Counted from the stretch's first letter, positions 8,975-21,499 are shown. The stretch: DNA of 64,000 nucleotides from Variovorax ginsengisoli (GCF_006438845.1 NZ_RCZJ01000001.1:1-64000); one strand, 5' to 3'. Made by a program: numbers and translations. Notes: generated by a model from the letters alone, not told the origin.

Positions 8975-10807
8975 TCGGGTTCTCCTCGAGGGTCAGGCAG
9001 ACGGCGCCGGGCGCGAGACGCCAGGTCGGACCGGCGTCGTGGTCGGTGTTCGATGTGTAGAGCAGGTCCCCCGCCAGCGGCAGCGCGTGGATGGGGGCAG
9101 TGCCGAAGTTGGCCACCAGGTTCAGTTGGGCGAAGCGCTCGGGCGCGGCGCCGCCGACTTCCCAGCGCACGCGCAGCGCCTCGCCATCGCGCCAATGCGT
9201 GCCGCCAGTGCGATGCGCGGCGAGGCGCGGCATCAGCCGTTCGCGCCGCAGAGTGAGCAAATCACGCACGTGCGCCAGCAGCTCGGCGTGGGCGCCGTCG
9301 GCGCGTTCATCCCAGCGGAGCTTCGATGCAACGAAGGTCGACTCGGCGTTCGGATCGGGGATGCTGGCGCGCGCGGCTTCGTCCTTGAAGGCCGCGAACC
9401 CGCCGAACTCCGCGCGCCGGCCTTCGGACACGGCGGCGGCCAGTTCGGGGCCGAAGTCGCAGAAGTACAGGAAGGGTGTCGACGCGCCGTATTCCTCGCC
9501 CATGAAGAGCATCGGCGCATGCGGCGACAGCAGCAGGCAGGCGTAGGCCGCGCGCAGCAGCACCGGGTCGGCCAGCGACGAGATGCGGTCGCCGAAAGCG
9601 CGGTTGCCGACCTGGTCGTGCGTCTGCAGGAAGGATACGAAGGCCGCCAGTGGCAGATGCGCACTCGGCTCGCCGCGGTGCTCGCCGTTGCGGAAGGGCG
9701 AGGGCTGACCTTGGTAGACGAAGCCCTGCGCCAGCGCCACCCCGAAGCTGTCGACGGCATCGTCCGCATAGTCGGCGTAGTAGCCGTCGCGCTCGCCGGT
9801 GACCAGAACGTGGGCCGCGTGGTGCAGGTCGTCGTTCCACTGCGCGGTGGCGATGCGCGGTGCGTTGGCCTCGTCACGCAACAGATAGTGCGAGCCGTTG
9901 GCATCGTTCTCCAACACGATGTGAATTTCCCGTTCACGGCCCGGCCCGTCGCGCAGGGCCTCGCAAATCTCTTGCACGATGTCGATGTCGGTGTCGTCGC
10001 GGATCGCATGCACCGCGTCCATGCGCAGGCCGTCGAAGCGAAACTCCTCCACCCAGTACAGCGCGTTGTGGACGAAGAAGTCGCGCACCGTGCGCGAGCG
10101 CTCGCCGTCGTAGTTGATGGCCGCGCCCCACGGTGTCTGATGGGCCGGGTTGAAGAAGGCGGGGCTGCCGGCGTGCAGGTAGTTGCCTTCGGGACCGAAG
10201 TGGTTGTAGACCACGTCGAGCAGCACGGTCAGTTCGAGGGCGTGCGCCGCGTCGACCAGCGCCTTGAGCTCGTCGGGCGTGCCGTAGGCCGCATCGGGCG
10301 CGAACAGCAACACGCCGTCGTAGCCCCAGCCACGCTGGCCTGGGAAGTCGGCCACCGGCATGATCTCGATGACGGTGAAGCCCAGCGCCGCCACCTCGGC
10401 GAGCCGTTCCTGTGCCGCGCCGAAGGTGCCCTCGGGCGTGAAGGTGCCGATGTGCAGCTCGTAGATCACCGCCTCGTGCCAAGGCCGACCGCGCCATTCG
10501 GCGTCGTTCCAGCGATAGGCGTGCGGGTCGACGACTTCGCTGGCGCCGTGCACGTCGTCGGGGTTGCGCCGCGACGCGGGGTCGGGCACGCGCAGGCCGT
10601 CGGGCAACTTGAAGCCGTAGCGGTCACCGGCTGCCGCCTCGGGCACTTCGAGCTCGTGCCAGCCGTCGTCGCGTGCCTGCATCGCGAGCGCGTTGCCCGC
10701 GGCCTCGCGCTCCAACTCGATGCGGTCGAGGCCGGGTGCCCAATAGCGGAAGAGGACGCCGCCGCTGTCGAGCAGCTGGGCGCCGAAATTCATGGTGTGA
10801 GCGTGTT

Positions 10808-10811
<4 letters not shown>
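8967..10811 (-). CDS. treZ: Maltooligosyltrehalose trehalohydrolase
   Basis: A 614-residue GH13 enzyme that cuts trehalose from the end of maltooligosyltrehalose made by TreY. An N-terminal CBM48/immunoglobulin-like domain (about 1-95) precedes the barrel. Catalytic motifs are GLRMDAVHAI (nucleophile Asp near 264), IVLENDAN (Glu) and TQTHDQVGN-type (Asp). ATG 10811 overlaps the glgX stop as ATGA. The frame is open upstream but that part is antisense-type noise. At its end it overlaps malQ/treY by eight bases. Branching enzyme is the main look-alike; the gene order and the DQVGN motif support TreZ. Confidence 0.92.
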
Positions 10812-12946
<2,135 letters not shown>

Positions 12947-13024
12947 GGGTGCAGGTCGCGATCTTCGAAGCAGGGGATATCGTGCCCGCAATGGCCGGCC
13001 GCGCGAAGCGGCCGCACACGGGCG

Positions 13025-13732
13025 TCAGGGAAGGCGGTCGCGGTCCGCGCGGTCCTTCAAGGACTTGCCGCGGCGCGGCCACCACTCTTCGATGCGTTCG
13101 GCCGCCCAGTCCTTCCCACCGAGGCCGAAGGCCAGGGCGATGGCGAACACCACGCCGCCGAGCAGAATCAGAAAGCTCTCGCGAATGATGTCGCCGCCCA
13201 CCTTGATCTGGTCGAGCGCAATCAGCACCACGAAGGCCAGCACCGCGTACTGCGCCAGCTTGCCAAGAAGCAGGGCGTCCTGCATCTTCACATTGCGGCA
13301 GTAGGTGATGACGGTGTCGCCGATGAAACGCGCGAAGTAGGCCCCGAAGGCCAGCACCAGCAGCGCGACGAACACGTTAGGCACGAACCACACCACCCGG
13401 CCGAGCAGGTCGGTGATGTAAGTCAGGCCCAGCCCGTTGAAGGCAATGAGCAATGCCGCAAGGATCACAAGCCAATACACCAGCACGCCGAAGATGGTGG
13501 TGGTGTCGCCGGCCATGCCGCCCTGGCGCAGAAAGCCGTCGAGGCCTGAACGCTCTGTCAGCACGTTGAAGTTGATGGCGCGCAGCGCCTTCACGACCGC
13601 AAATCGCGCCACCTTGGCGAGCAGCCAGCCGGCGACGACCACCACCACCGCGATCAGCAGCCGTGGCAGAAAGGCGCCGATCTGGAACAGGATCGCCCGC
13701 ATGGGCTCCAGGTGAATGCCGAAATTTTCCAT
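13025..13732 (-). CDS. Small membrane protein of the mechanosensitive channel (TM-helix repeat) family
   Basis: A 235-residue integral membrane protein with about five hydrophobic segments (near residues 13-40, 80-100, 115-140, 160-180 and 190-210). It resembles the conserved TM-helix repeat proteins annotated as MscS-like channels; a full cytoplasmic MscS vestibule domain is absent. The Gly/Ala-rich helix near 190-208 resembles the pore-lining type. The gene sits 36 bases after treS/mak and 78 bases before glgX on the same strand, so it is cotranscribed with osmolyte and storage-glucan genes. A role in turgor response fits trehalose metabolism but is inference. Channel activity is not proven for this subfamily. 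Confidence 0.7.
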   Translation of the reverse strand: MENFGIHLEPMRAILFQIGAFLPRLLIAVVVVVAGWLLAKVARFAVVKALRAINFNVLTERSGLDGFLRQGGMAGDTTTIFGVLVYWLVILAALLIAFNGLGLTYITDLLGRVVWFVPNVFVALLVLAFGAYFARFIGDTVITYCRNVKMQDALLLGKLAQYAVLAFVVLIALDQIKVGGDIIRESFLILLGGVVFAIALAFGLGGKDWAAERIEEWWPRRGKSLKDRADRDRLP

Positions 13733-13768
13733 GTGTCTCTCCGATGCCTTGGTGGTGGCGGTTGTCGG

Positions 13769-16700
13769 TCAGTGGCCGTGGGCGTCGACCAGGGCCAGGA
13801 TGCCCTGCAGCGGCACCTGGACCCAGTCGAGTCGGTTGTCGAGTTCGTAGCGCAGTTCGTACATCGCCTTCTCGAATTCGAAAAGAGCAAGCAGCCGTGC
13901 CGCCGACTCGGCGGTCTGCACGGCACCGCCTTGGGTCATGCGTGCCGTGTATGCGCCCAGGAATGCCTCGCGTGTCTCGGCCTCCCATTCGCGGGCGGCG
14001 GGCTCCAGCCGAACCAATTCGTCGGCGCTCTGCGCGACGCGCCGAAGTGCCGACCAGCGGGCGTAGTTGAACGACCGCACCATGCCAGCGACGTCGCGCA
14101 GCGCCGAGCTGCGTTGGCGCCGTTCCTCGAAGCTGCGTGCCGGTTCGCCCTCGAAATCGATGATCAGGAAGTCGTTGCGTGACACCAGCACCTGGCCCAG
14201 GTGGTAGTCGCCGTGGTAGCGGGTCTTCACCCCGGTCTGCCCGTCGAGCGGGAAGGCCGCCACGCGCGAGCGCACCTCGGACGCGCGGGCCAGCAGGCGC
14301 TTGGCTTCCTCCTGCAACTCGGGCGAGAGATCGGGCAGGCGTTCGGCCAGGCGGTCGAGCGTTCGGCCGGCACCGGCGGCAGCGCGTTCGCGCCAGCCCA
14401 CCAGGTCTTCGGTCGTCATCGGCTCGGGGTCGAAGGCCGGGTTGCCGGTGCGTACCGACAGCGCCAGATGCAGTTCAGCCGTGCGCTCGCCCAGCGTCTG
14501 CATCAGCGCGAGGAAGCCGCCGTGCACGTCGTCGGGTTGCGGCGCGTCCATGGTGCGCAGACCCTCGAGGTAGCGCTCGAGGTAGCTCAGCGTGTAGTCC
14601 CAGCCATCGCCCTGGTTGGGCACGAAGGCTTGCACCATCGCCAGCGTCATCGTGCTGCCGTCTTCGGCCATGTACTCGAGCGCGCCAGCCACCGGCACGC
14701 AGTTCGGGTATTTCGCCACCTCGGTCAGGAATCGGCCCATCTCGAGCTCGGGGTTGATACCCGCACGCAGGCGGCGGTAGCCCTTGAGGAACAGGCGCTC
14801 GCCCAACGTGACCACGGTATTGCTGCTCTGCGCCGTCGGCGCGGTGACGGGCAGCGTCGCCACGTCGGTGCCGGCGAGATCGGCGAAGGCTGCCGTGTGG
14901 CTGAAGCGCAGGCGACCGCCGGAGGTCGGCAGTTCGGTGCCGCGGCCCATGGCTTCGACCAGCGAGCGGCAGAAGCTCTCGTCGAAGAAGGCATCGCCCA
15001 TCACGCCGACGTTGGCCTGTTGGCGGACCTTGGCCACCGGGCACGCCATCAGCGCCTTGAGTCGGTCTTCCTCATGGTCTTCCCAGGCGAGTGCCAGCGG
15101 CATGAAATAGGTCGCGGCCTCGGCCGGCCCATCGAGGTCGAGGAGCGGCAGCATCCAGCTCTGCGCGCCGGTCTCCCACACGGCGTGGTCGCGCACCCGC
15201 GCACGCAGGATCGGGGTGCCCTTGGAGGCATACCAACGCTGCGTTTCAACGTGTCGCGGCAGCGTCTCGGTTTCCAGCTGCAGTCGCATGCGCTCGGCCA
15301 TTCCGATGCGCCATGGCATCACACGATCTCGGAAGAAGCTGGTCCAGCCATCGAACAGCACCAGTACGGCGCGGTCCTGCAGCGGCGTGCCTTCTTGGTG
15401 CCAGCTGGGCATCGGCGCCTCGGCGGAAAGCCGAAACCAGTAGAAACCGTGCGAGGGCAGCGTCAGGAGGTAAGGCAGTTCGCCGACCGGCGGGAAGGGC
15501 GTCTTGCCGAGCATCTCGACCGGCACGCGGCCCTTGAAGGCCGACAGGTCGAGCTCGACCGGTTGCGCGGTGCGCGACAGGTTGAAAACGGTGAGGATGG
15601 TGTCGTCGTCGTGCTCGCTCAGGTAGGCCAGGATCTTCCGGTTACCGGGCTTCAGGAAGCGGCGCTTGCCGCGGCCGAAAGCGCGGCTGGTCTTGCGCAC
15701 GGCCAGCATGCGCTTGGTCCAGTTGAGCAGCGAACTGGCTTCGCGCGATTGCGTCTCGACGTTGAGCGCCTCATAGCCGTACATCGCATCCATGATCGGC
15801 TGCAGGTACAGGCTTTGCGGGTCGGCACGCGAGAAGCCGGCGTTGCGGTCCGGGCTCCACTGCATCGGCGTTCGCACGCCGTTGCGGTCGCCCACGAAGA
15901 CGTTGTCGCCCATGCCGATCTCGTCGCCGTAATAAATGATCGGCGAGCCCGGCATCGACAGCAGCATGCTGTTCATCAGCTTGATGCGGTCGCTGTCGTT
16001 TTCCATCAGCGGCGCAAGCCGGCGCCGAATGCCCAAGTTGATCCGCGCGCGCGGGTCGGCAGCATACATGCGGTACATGTAGTCGCGCTCCTTGCTGGTC
16101 ACCATCTCGAGCGTGAGCTCGTCGTGGTTGCGCAGGAAGATGGCCCACTGGCAACCCTCGGGAATGTCGGGCGTCTGCTGAAGAATCTCGATGATCGGAT
16201 CGCGGTCTTCCTGCGCAATGGCCATGTACATGCGCGGCATCAGCGGGAAGTGGTACGCCATGTGGCATTCGTCGCCGTTGCCAAAGTATTCGCGCACGTC
16301 TTCGGGCCACATGTTGGCCTCGGCCAGCAGGAAGCGGTTCTTGTACTCGGCGTCGATGGCGGTGCGCAGCTGCTTGATGACCGTGTGCGTCTCGGGCAGG
16401 TTCTCGTTGCTGGTGCCATCGCGCTCGACCAGGTACGGAATGGCGTCGAGCCGGAAGCCGTCGACGCCCATGTCGAGCCAGAAGCGCATCGTCTTCAGGA
16501 TGGCCTCCATCACCGCTGGGTTGTCGAAGTTCAGGTCGGGCTGGTGGCTGAAGAAGCGGTGCCAGAAATACTGCTTGGCCACCGGGTCCCAGGTCCAGTT
16601 GGATGTCTCCGTGTCGGTGAAGATGATCCGCGTGCCCTGGTAGATCTGGTCGGTGTCGCTCCACACGTAGAAGTTGCGCTCGGGCGAGCCCGGTGGCGCC

Positions 16701-17188
16701 AGGCGCGCGGCCTTGAACCACGGGTGCTCGCTCGACGTGTGGTTGATGACCAGCTCGGTGATGACGCGCAGGCCGCGTGCATGCGCGGCGTCGAGCATCT
16801 CGCGGAAGTCCTCGATCGTCCCGTACTGCGGGTGGACGTTCTCGTACTCGGAGATGTCATAACCGTCGTCGCGCAGCGGTGACGGATAGAAGGGCATCAA
16901 CCAGATGGTGTTGACGCCCAGTTCCTTCACATAGTCGAGCTTCGCGGTCACGCCCTTGAAGTCGCCCATCCCGTCGTTGTTCGAATCGAAGAACGCCTTG
17001 ACGTTCAGCTGGTAGATGACGGCGTCGCGGTACCACTGCGGGTCGGCGCTGGTGTCGATCTCCGGTGTCTCCAGCTTCAACGCAGGGACGTTGACCGGTG
17101 CGCCAGAAGCGCTCTGCGGCGGTTGAACGGGCTGGGCTGGCTGAACGGAAAGCGATGCATTCATGGCCACGGTGCCTTTGTTATTCAC
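13769..17188 (-). CDS. treS: Fused trehalose synthase / maltokinase
   Basis: A 1139-residue two-domain protein. TreS (about 40-590) interconverts trehalose and maltose; its motifs are DGFRLDAIPY (nucleophile Asp), LLAEANMW (Glu) and RNHDELTLEM (Asp). The C-terminal half (about 600-1139) is maltokinase, which uses ATP to make maltose-1-phosphate, with a kinase loop HGDYHLGQ and metal-binding IIDFEGEP. The direct product is the donor for GlgE, the next gene upstream. GTG 17188 overlaps the glgE stop as GTGA. An alternative ATG lies 24 bases on (17164) with a weak AAAGG site. TreS-Mak fusions are known in several phyla. Confidence 0.93.
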   Translation of the reverse strand: MNNKGTVAMNASLSVQPAQPVQPPQSASGAPVNVPALKLETPEIDTSADPQWYRDAVIYQLNVKAFFDSNNDGMGDFKGVTAKLDYVKELGVNTIWLMPFYPSPLRDDGYDISEYENVHPQYGTIEDFREMLDAAHARGLRVITELVINHTSSEHPWFKAARLAPPGSPERNFYVWSDTDQIYQGTRIIFTDTETSNWTWDPVAKQYFWHRFFSHQPDLNFDNPAVMEAILKTMRFWLDMGVDGFRLDAIPYLVERDGTSNENLPETHTVIKQLRTAIDAEYKNRFLLAEANMWPEDVREYFGNGDECHMAYHFPLMPRMYMAIAQEDRDPIIEILQQTPDIPEGCQWAIFLRNHDELTLEMVTSKERDYMYRMYAADPRARINLGIRRRLAPLMENDSDRIKLMNSMLLSMPGSPIIYYGDEIGMGDNVFVGDRNGVRTPMQWSPDRNAGFSRADPQSLYLQPIMDAMYGYEALNVETQSREASSLLNWTKRMLAVRKTSRAFGRGKRRFLKPGNRKILAYLSEHDDDTILTVFNLSRTAQPVELDLSAFKGRVPVEMLGKTPFPPVGELPYLLTLPSHGFYWFRLSAEAPMPSWHQEGTPLQDRAVLVLFDGWTSFFRDRVMPWRIGMAERMRLQLETETLPRHVETQRWYASKGTPILRARVRDHAVWETGAQSWMLPLLDLDGPAEAATYFMPLALAWEDHEEDRLKALMACPVAKVRQQANVGVMGDAFFDESFCRSLVEAMGRGTELPTSGGRLRFSHTAAFADLAGTDVATLPVTAPTAQSSNTVVTLGERLFLKGYRRLRAGINPELEMGRFLTEVAKYPNCVPVAGALEYMAEDGSTMTLAMVQAFVPNQGDGWDYTLSYLERYLEGLRTMDAPQPDDVHGGFLALMQTLGERTAELHLALSVRTGNPAFDPEPMTTEDLVGWRERAAAGAGRTLDRLAERLPDLSPELQEEAKRLLARASEVRSRVAAFPLDGQTGVKTRYHGDYHLGQVLVSRNDFLIIDFEGEPARSFEERRQRSSALRDVAGMVRSFNYARWSALRRVAQSADELVRLEPAAREWEAETREAFLGAYTARMTQGGAVQTAESAARLLALFEFEKAMYELRYELDNRLDWVQVPLQGILALVDAHGH

Positions 17189-19371
17189 AGAAAGTACTCA
17201 AAGTCGTTTTCGTCCCGGGTGCGGCGCCGCACACGCAGGACATGCGCGGGCGTGTGCTGCGGGTCGAGCTGCACGTAGTGCCATTCACCCTGCCACAGGA
17301 AGCGCTGATCGCTCAGCAAGTCGTGTACCTGGAACGACTGACCCGGTGCCACGCCGATCGATTCGGCCGTGAGGCCGATCCAGCCAGACTGCGTCTGGTG
17401 GGGGTCGAGGTTGACGACGGTCACGACCACGTTGGTACCGTCGTCCGACGCCTTCGCATAAGCCAGAAGCTGGTTGTTCTCGACCGGCAGGAAGCGCAGC
17501 GTGGCGTTGGTCTGCAGCGCCGGGTTGTCCTTGCGGATGCTGTTCAAGCGTGCAATGAACGGTGCGAGGCTTTGGCGATCGTCGTGGTTCCAGGTCCGCA
17601 GCTGGTACTTCTCGGAATCGAGGTATTCCTCGCTGCCTGGGTTGCGCGGCAGATGCTCCAGCAATTCGTAGGCGGGGCCGTAGATGCCGTAGTTGGCCGC
17701 CAATGTCGCGGCGAGCGTCAAGCGCAACCGGAACATCGGCGCCTCGCCACTCTGCAACTGCTCGTGCAGGATGTCCGGCGTGTTCGGCCACACGTTGGGC
17801 CGGAAGTAGTCGTGGCCCGGGGGCTGCGACAGCTCGGTGAAATACGCCGTGAGCTCTTCTTTGGTGTTGCGCCAGGTGAAGTAGGTGTACGACTGAGAGA
17901 ACCCCAGCTTGGCAAGCCGATGCATCACCTTCGGCCGCGTGAAGGCCTCGGCGAGGAACAGGATTTCCGGGTGCTCGCGCTTGATCTCGGTGATGCACCA
18001 CTCCCAGAACGGAAAGGCCTTGGTGTGCGGGTTGTCGACACGGAAGATCGTCACGCCCTCGCCGATCCAGTGGTCGATCACGCTCTTCAATTCGGTCCAG
18101 AGCCCCTGCCAGTCGTCGCACTCGAAGTTGAACGGGTAGATGTCCTGGTACTTCTTAGGCGGGTTCTCCGCGTACTGCACCGTGCCGTCGGGGCGCCAGC
18201 GGAACCAGCCCGGATGTTCCTTCACGTACGGGTGGTCGGGTGCGCATTGGAAGGCGATGTCGAGTGCGATCTCCAGCCCGTGCTTGCCGGCCTCGGCCAC
18301 CAGGTGACGGAAGTCTTCGGGCGTGCCGAGCGCGGGAAGGATCGCCTTGTGGCCACCTTCGTCCGAGCCGATGGCCCACGGGCTGCCGACGTCGTCGGGC
18401 TCGGTCACCAGCGCGTTGTTCTTGCCCTTGCGATCGACCCGGCCGATGGGGTGGATCGGCGGAAAATACAGCACGTCGAAACCCATCTGCTGGATGGCGG
18501 GCAGGCGCGCTTCGACATCGCGAAAGGTGCCGTGCTTTCCAAGCTCGGTACCGGCGGAGCGCGGGAACAGTTCGTACCAGCTGCTGAAGCGGGCGCGGGG
18601 GCGGTCGACCACCAGCGACAGTTCGGCGCCGTAGCGCGCCTCCAGCCGACGGTCGGGATAGCGGCTGGCCAGCGTCTCCAGCGACGCATCCAGCGCCATC
18701 GCCTTGAGCCGGGTGCCCTCGACGCTGCGGTCGGCGGCGGCCTGCTGCAGCTCGGTGGCAAGGCGCGCAAGCACCTGGGCGTCCTCGCCGGTCGCGCGCT
18801 TTGCCGCTGCATCGACCTCGAGCGCACCCACCTGCACGGCGATGCGGATGTCGTCTTCCTCCACGCGCCGCGTCAGCTCGTGCCGCCATGAGGCGAACCC
18901 GTCGACCCAGGCCAGCACGGTGTAGATGTAGCGACCCGGGACCTCGGGCAGGAAGGCGCCTTGCCAGATGTCATTGTTGAGCAGCGTCATCGGCGTCTCG
19001 TACACCGTGGTGTCGCCCTCGCGCCACCATTGCAATTCCACGCGCAGCACATCGTGGCCATCGGTGAAGCAATGCGCCGTCACCTCGAAGCGTTCGCCCG
19101 CGATGCGCTTGACCGCGAAACGCCCGCCATCAACCGACGGCAGCACTGCGTCGATCACGGCGCGCACGCGCCCTTCACGAGGCATGCCGTGTGGAAGGCT
19201 GAGCAACGCGGCGACCTGTGTCTCCGGCATCGCTGGCGCGGCCGGGATCGCCGTGGCCTGTGGCGGCGGCGCCACCGTGCTCGGTGCGGTCTTGGGCGTC
19301 TTCACGGTCTTGGCGGCCTTCACCGTCTTCGCTGGCGCCGGTGTCTTGGGGGTCGGGGTGCTTTTAGGCAT
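17185..19371 (-). CDS. glgE: Alpha-1,4-glucan:maltose-1-phosphate maltosyltransferase
   Basis: A 728-residue GH13_3 enzyme that extends alpha-1,4-glucan by two glucose units from maltose-1-phosphate. Key motifs are TIFRVDNPHTK (nucleophile Asp), LFLAEAFTRP (acid Glu) and the GlgE-typical FTWRNTKEEL. Residues 1 to about 48 are an added Lys/Pro/Ala/Thr-rich disordered tail. ATG 19371 overlaps the glgB stop by eight bases and the product ends in a GTGA overlap with treS/mak. The tight order glgB-glgE-treS/mak is the classical GlgE pathway set. No glgA or glgC is present in the window. Confidence 0.94.
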   Translation of the reverse strand: MPKSTPTPKTPAPAKTVKAAKTVKTPKTAPSTVAPPPQATAIPAAPAMPETQVAALLSLPHGMPREGRVRAVIDAVLPSVDGGRFAVKRIAGERFEVTAHCFTDGHDVLRVELQWWREGDTTVYETPMTLLNNDIWQGAFLPEVPGRYIYTVLAWVDGFASWRHELTRRVEEDDIRIAVQVGALEVDAAAKRATGEDAQVLARLATELQQAAADRSVEGTRLKAMALDASLETLASRYPDRRLEARYGAELSLVVDRPRARFSSWYELFPRSAGTELGKHGTFRDVEARLPAIQQMGFDVLYFPPIHPIGRVDRKGKNNALVTEPDDVGSPWAIGSDEGGHKAILPALGTPEDFRHLVAEAGKHGLEIALDIAFQCAPDHPYVKEHPGWFRWRPDGTVQYAENPPKKYQDIYPFNFECDDWQGLWTELKSVIDHWIGEGVTIFRVDNPHTKAFPFWEWCITEIKREHPEILFLAEAFTRPKVMHRLAKLGFSQSYTYFTWRNTKEELTAYFTELSQPPGHDYFRPNVWPNTPDILHEQLQSGEAPMFRLRLTLAATLAANYGIYGPAYELLEHLPRNPGSEEYLDSEKYQLRTWNHDDRQSLAPFIARLNSIRKDNPALQTNATLRFLPVENNQLLAYAKASDDGTNVVVTVVNLDPHQTQSGWIGLTAESIGVAPGQSFQVHDLLSDQRFLWQGEWHYVQLDPQHTPAHVLRVRRRTRDENDFEYFL

Positions 19372-21253
19372 GGGGCTCGTGCTTCAGGATCAGGGTGGAC
19401 AGAGGCGGCAGCGTGAGATTCAGCGAATGCTGGCGGCCGTGAGATGGCAGCGGGGAGGTACGGGTGCCACCCAGGTTGCCCCAGCCGGCACCGCCGTAAT
19501 CACGCGCGTCGCTGTTGACGATCTCGCGCCATTCGCCGGCGAGCGGCACGCCCAGCGTGTAGTTGGTGCGGGGCAGGGGCGTGAGATTGCACACGACCAG
19601 CACCGGCGCACCATCGACGGGCTTGCGCAGAAACGCGAACACGCTGTTGCGCGCGTCGTCGGCCTCGACCCATTCGAAACCGTCGGGCGCAAAGTCGACC
19701 TCGTACAGGGCGGGCTCGGCCTTGTAGACACGGTTGAGTTCGCGCACGAAGTGCTGGAGCCCGCCGTGGCCTTCCTGGCCGGTGACCCACCATTCGAGTT
19801 CGCCGTCGTGCGTCCATTCGCGGCGTTGGCCGAATTCGCCCCCCATGAAGAGCAGCTTCTTGCCAGGATGCGCCCACATCAGGCCGAACATCGCGCGCAG
19901 GTTGGCGAACTGCTGCCACGGGTCGCCCGGCATCTTGTTGATGAGCGAGCCCTTGCCGTGTACCACTTCGTCGTGCGACAGAGGCAGAACGAAGTTTTCG
20001 TTGAAGGCGTAGACCAGCGAGAAGGTCAGCTGATGGTGGTGGTGCTGGCGATGGATCGGGTCTTTCGCGAAGTACGCGAGCGTGTCGTGCATCCAGCCCA
20101 TGTTCCACTTCATGCCGAAGCCGAGCCCACCCATGTCGGTCGGGCGGGACACCATCGGCCAGGCGGTCGATTCCTCGGCGACCGACACCGTGTCGGGTTG
20201 TTCACGGTACACCGCGCGGTTGAGGTCGCGCAGGAAGCCGATGGCCTCGAGGTTCTCGCGCCCGCCGTCTTTGTTGGGAATCCACTCGCCCTGCTTGCGC
20301 GCGTAATCGAGGTAGAGCATCGACGCCACGGCGTCCACGCGCAGGCCGTCGAGGTGATAGCGCTCGAGCCAGAAAAGCGCCGATGAAATCAGGAAACTGC
20401 GGACCTCGTTGCGGCCGTAGTTGAAGATGCTCGAGTTCCACTCGGGGTGAAAGCCCTGGCGCGGATCTTCGTGCTCGAACAGGTGCGTGCCATCGAAAAC
20501 CGACAGGCCATGCGCGTCGGTCGGAAAGTGCGAGGGCACCCAGTCGAGCAGCACGCCGATACCGCGGCTGTGCATGTGGTCGACGAAGGCCATGAAGTCC
20601 TGCGGCGTGCCGTAGCGCGCGGTCGGCGCGAAATAACCGGTGGTCTGATAGCCCCACGAGCCGTAGAACGGATGCTCGGTCACCGGCATCAGCTCGACGT
20701 GCGTGAAGCCCATGTCGACCATGTAGTCGCCCAGGCGCTCGCCCAGTTCGCGCCAGTCGAGCATCTCGCCACCTTGGCGCTGCCAGGAGCCGGCATGCAA
20801 CTCGTACACCGACATCGGCGCGTTCAGCGCGTTCTTCGGGCCGCGCGTCGCCATCCAATCCGCGTCCTGCCATTCGTACTCGAGCGACCACACACGCGAA
20901 CCGGTGGCGGGCGGGTGTTCTGCGTAAAAGGCGAAGGGGTCGGCCTTGTCGACCGAATGCCCGTTCTGCGCGAACACGCGGTACTTGTAGACCGCGCCGC
21001 GTGTCGCGTCAGGTGAGAAACCTTCCCAGATACCGCTGCCGTCGCTGCGCGGTTCGAGCTTCAGGGTCTGGTCGTTCCAGCCGTTCCAGTCGGCGACGAC
21101 CGACACGGCACTGGCGTTGGGCGCCCACACGGCGAACGAAGCGCCCCCGTCGGGTTGCATCTGGCATCCCATGGCTTGGTGCATCTGCGCGTGCGTGCCC
21201 TCGCGGAAAAGCCAGACGTCCTGATCGCTCAGGCGATGGTGATCTATTTGCAC
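19364..21253 (-). CDS. glgB: 1,4-alpha-glucan branching enzyme
   Basis: A 629-residue branching enzyme, first gene of the trehalose-glucan operon. It forms alpha-1,6 branches in the glucan built by GlgE. A CBM48 domain spans about residues 12-105. The barrel has DWVPSHF, DGLRVDAV (nucleophile Asp near 306), VAEESTAWP (Glu near 359) and LPLSHDEVVHG (Asp). The start is GTG 21253, preceded by a strong GGAGG nine bases upstream; the open frame beyond it is not protein-like. The N-terminus is shorter than E. coli GlgB and lacks its extra N-terminal domain. About 245 bases upstream are free for the operon promoter, but I see no clear consensus there. Confidence 0.94.
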   Translation of the reverse strand: MQIDHHRLSDQDVWLFREGTHAQMHQAMGCQMQPDGGASFAVWAPNASAVSVVADWNGWNDQTLKLEPRSDGSGIWEGFSPDATRGAVYKYRVFAQNGHSVDKADPFAFYAEHPPATGSRVWSLEYEWQDADWMATRGPKNALNAPMSVYELHAGSWQRQGGEMLDWRELGERLGDYMVDMGFTHVELMPVTEHPFYGSWGYQTTGYFAPTARYGTPQDFMAFVDHMHSRGIGVLLDWVPSHFPTDAHGLSVFDGTHLFEHEDPRQGFHPEWNSSIFNYGRNEVRSFLISSALFWLERYHLDGLRVDAVASMLYLDYARKQGEWIPNKDGGRENLEAIGFLRDLNRAVYREQPDTVSVAEESTAWPMVSRPTDMGGLGFGMKWNMGWMHDTLAYFAKDPIHRQHHHHQLTFSLVYAFNENFVLPLSHDEVVHGKGSLINKMPGDPWQQFANLRAMFGLMWAHPGKKLLFMGGEFGQRREWTHDGELEWWVTGQEGHGGLQHFVRELNRVYKAEPALYEVDFAPDGFEWVEADDARNSVFAFLRKPVDGAPVLVVCNLTPLPRTNYTLGVPLAGEWREIVNSDARDYGGAGWGNLGGTRTSPLPSHGRQHSLNLTLPPLSTLILKHEPHA

Positions 21254-21499
21254 GGGTGAATTCCTCCTGCGCAGCCGGCCCGGAGAATTCCGACGGCGAC
21301 TTGCGAGCCATTCATTGGAGCCTACGCATGTCGTCGACCTCGTGCTGCCGAGTGCCCTTTGCGCTGTCGGACAGGAGCTACGTCGGGCCGGCATCCAAAC
21401 GCACTTGGCCAACGGGGCCCGTTCGCCGCGTGAATCGCCTCCCGTCCCGAAGCAAGCCGCACGCCGCTGCACGTGATCGAGCGCGCAGCGCAACCGGCC

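Noticed and set aside
5579-9256. A 1225-codon open frame on the plus strand opposite malQ/treY and treZ
   Set aside because: It mirrors strong GH77/GH13 coding on the other strand, has no motif and low-complexity Arg/His/Gln-rich composition. Long antisense frames are expected at this GC content.
14201-16882. An 893-codon plus-strand frame opposite treS/mak
   Set aside because: Same reason: shadow of a well-supported gene, with biased composition.
21254-21493. Upstream extension of glgB to an earlier start
   Set aside because: The extension is Arg/Ser-rich and non-homologous, while GTG 21253 has GGAGG nine bases ahead.
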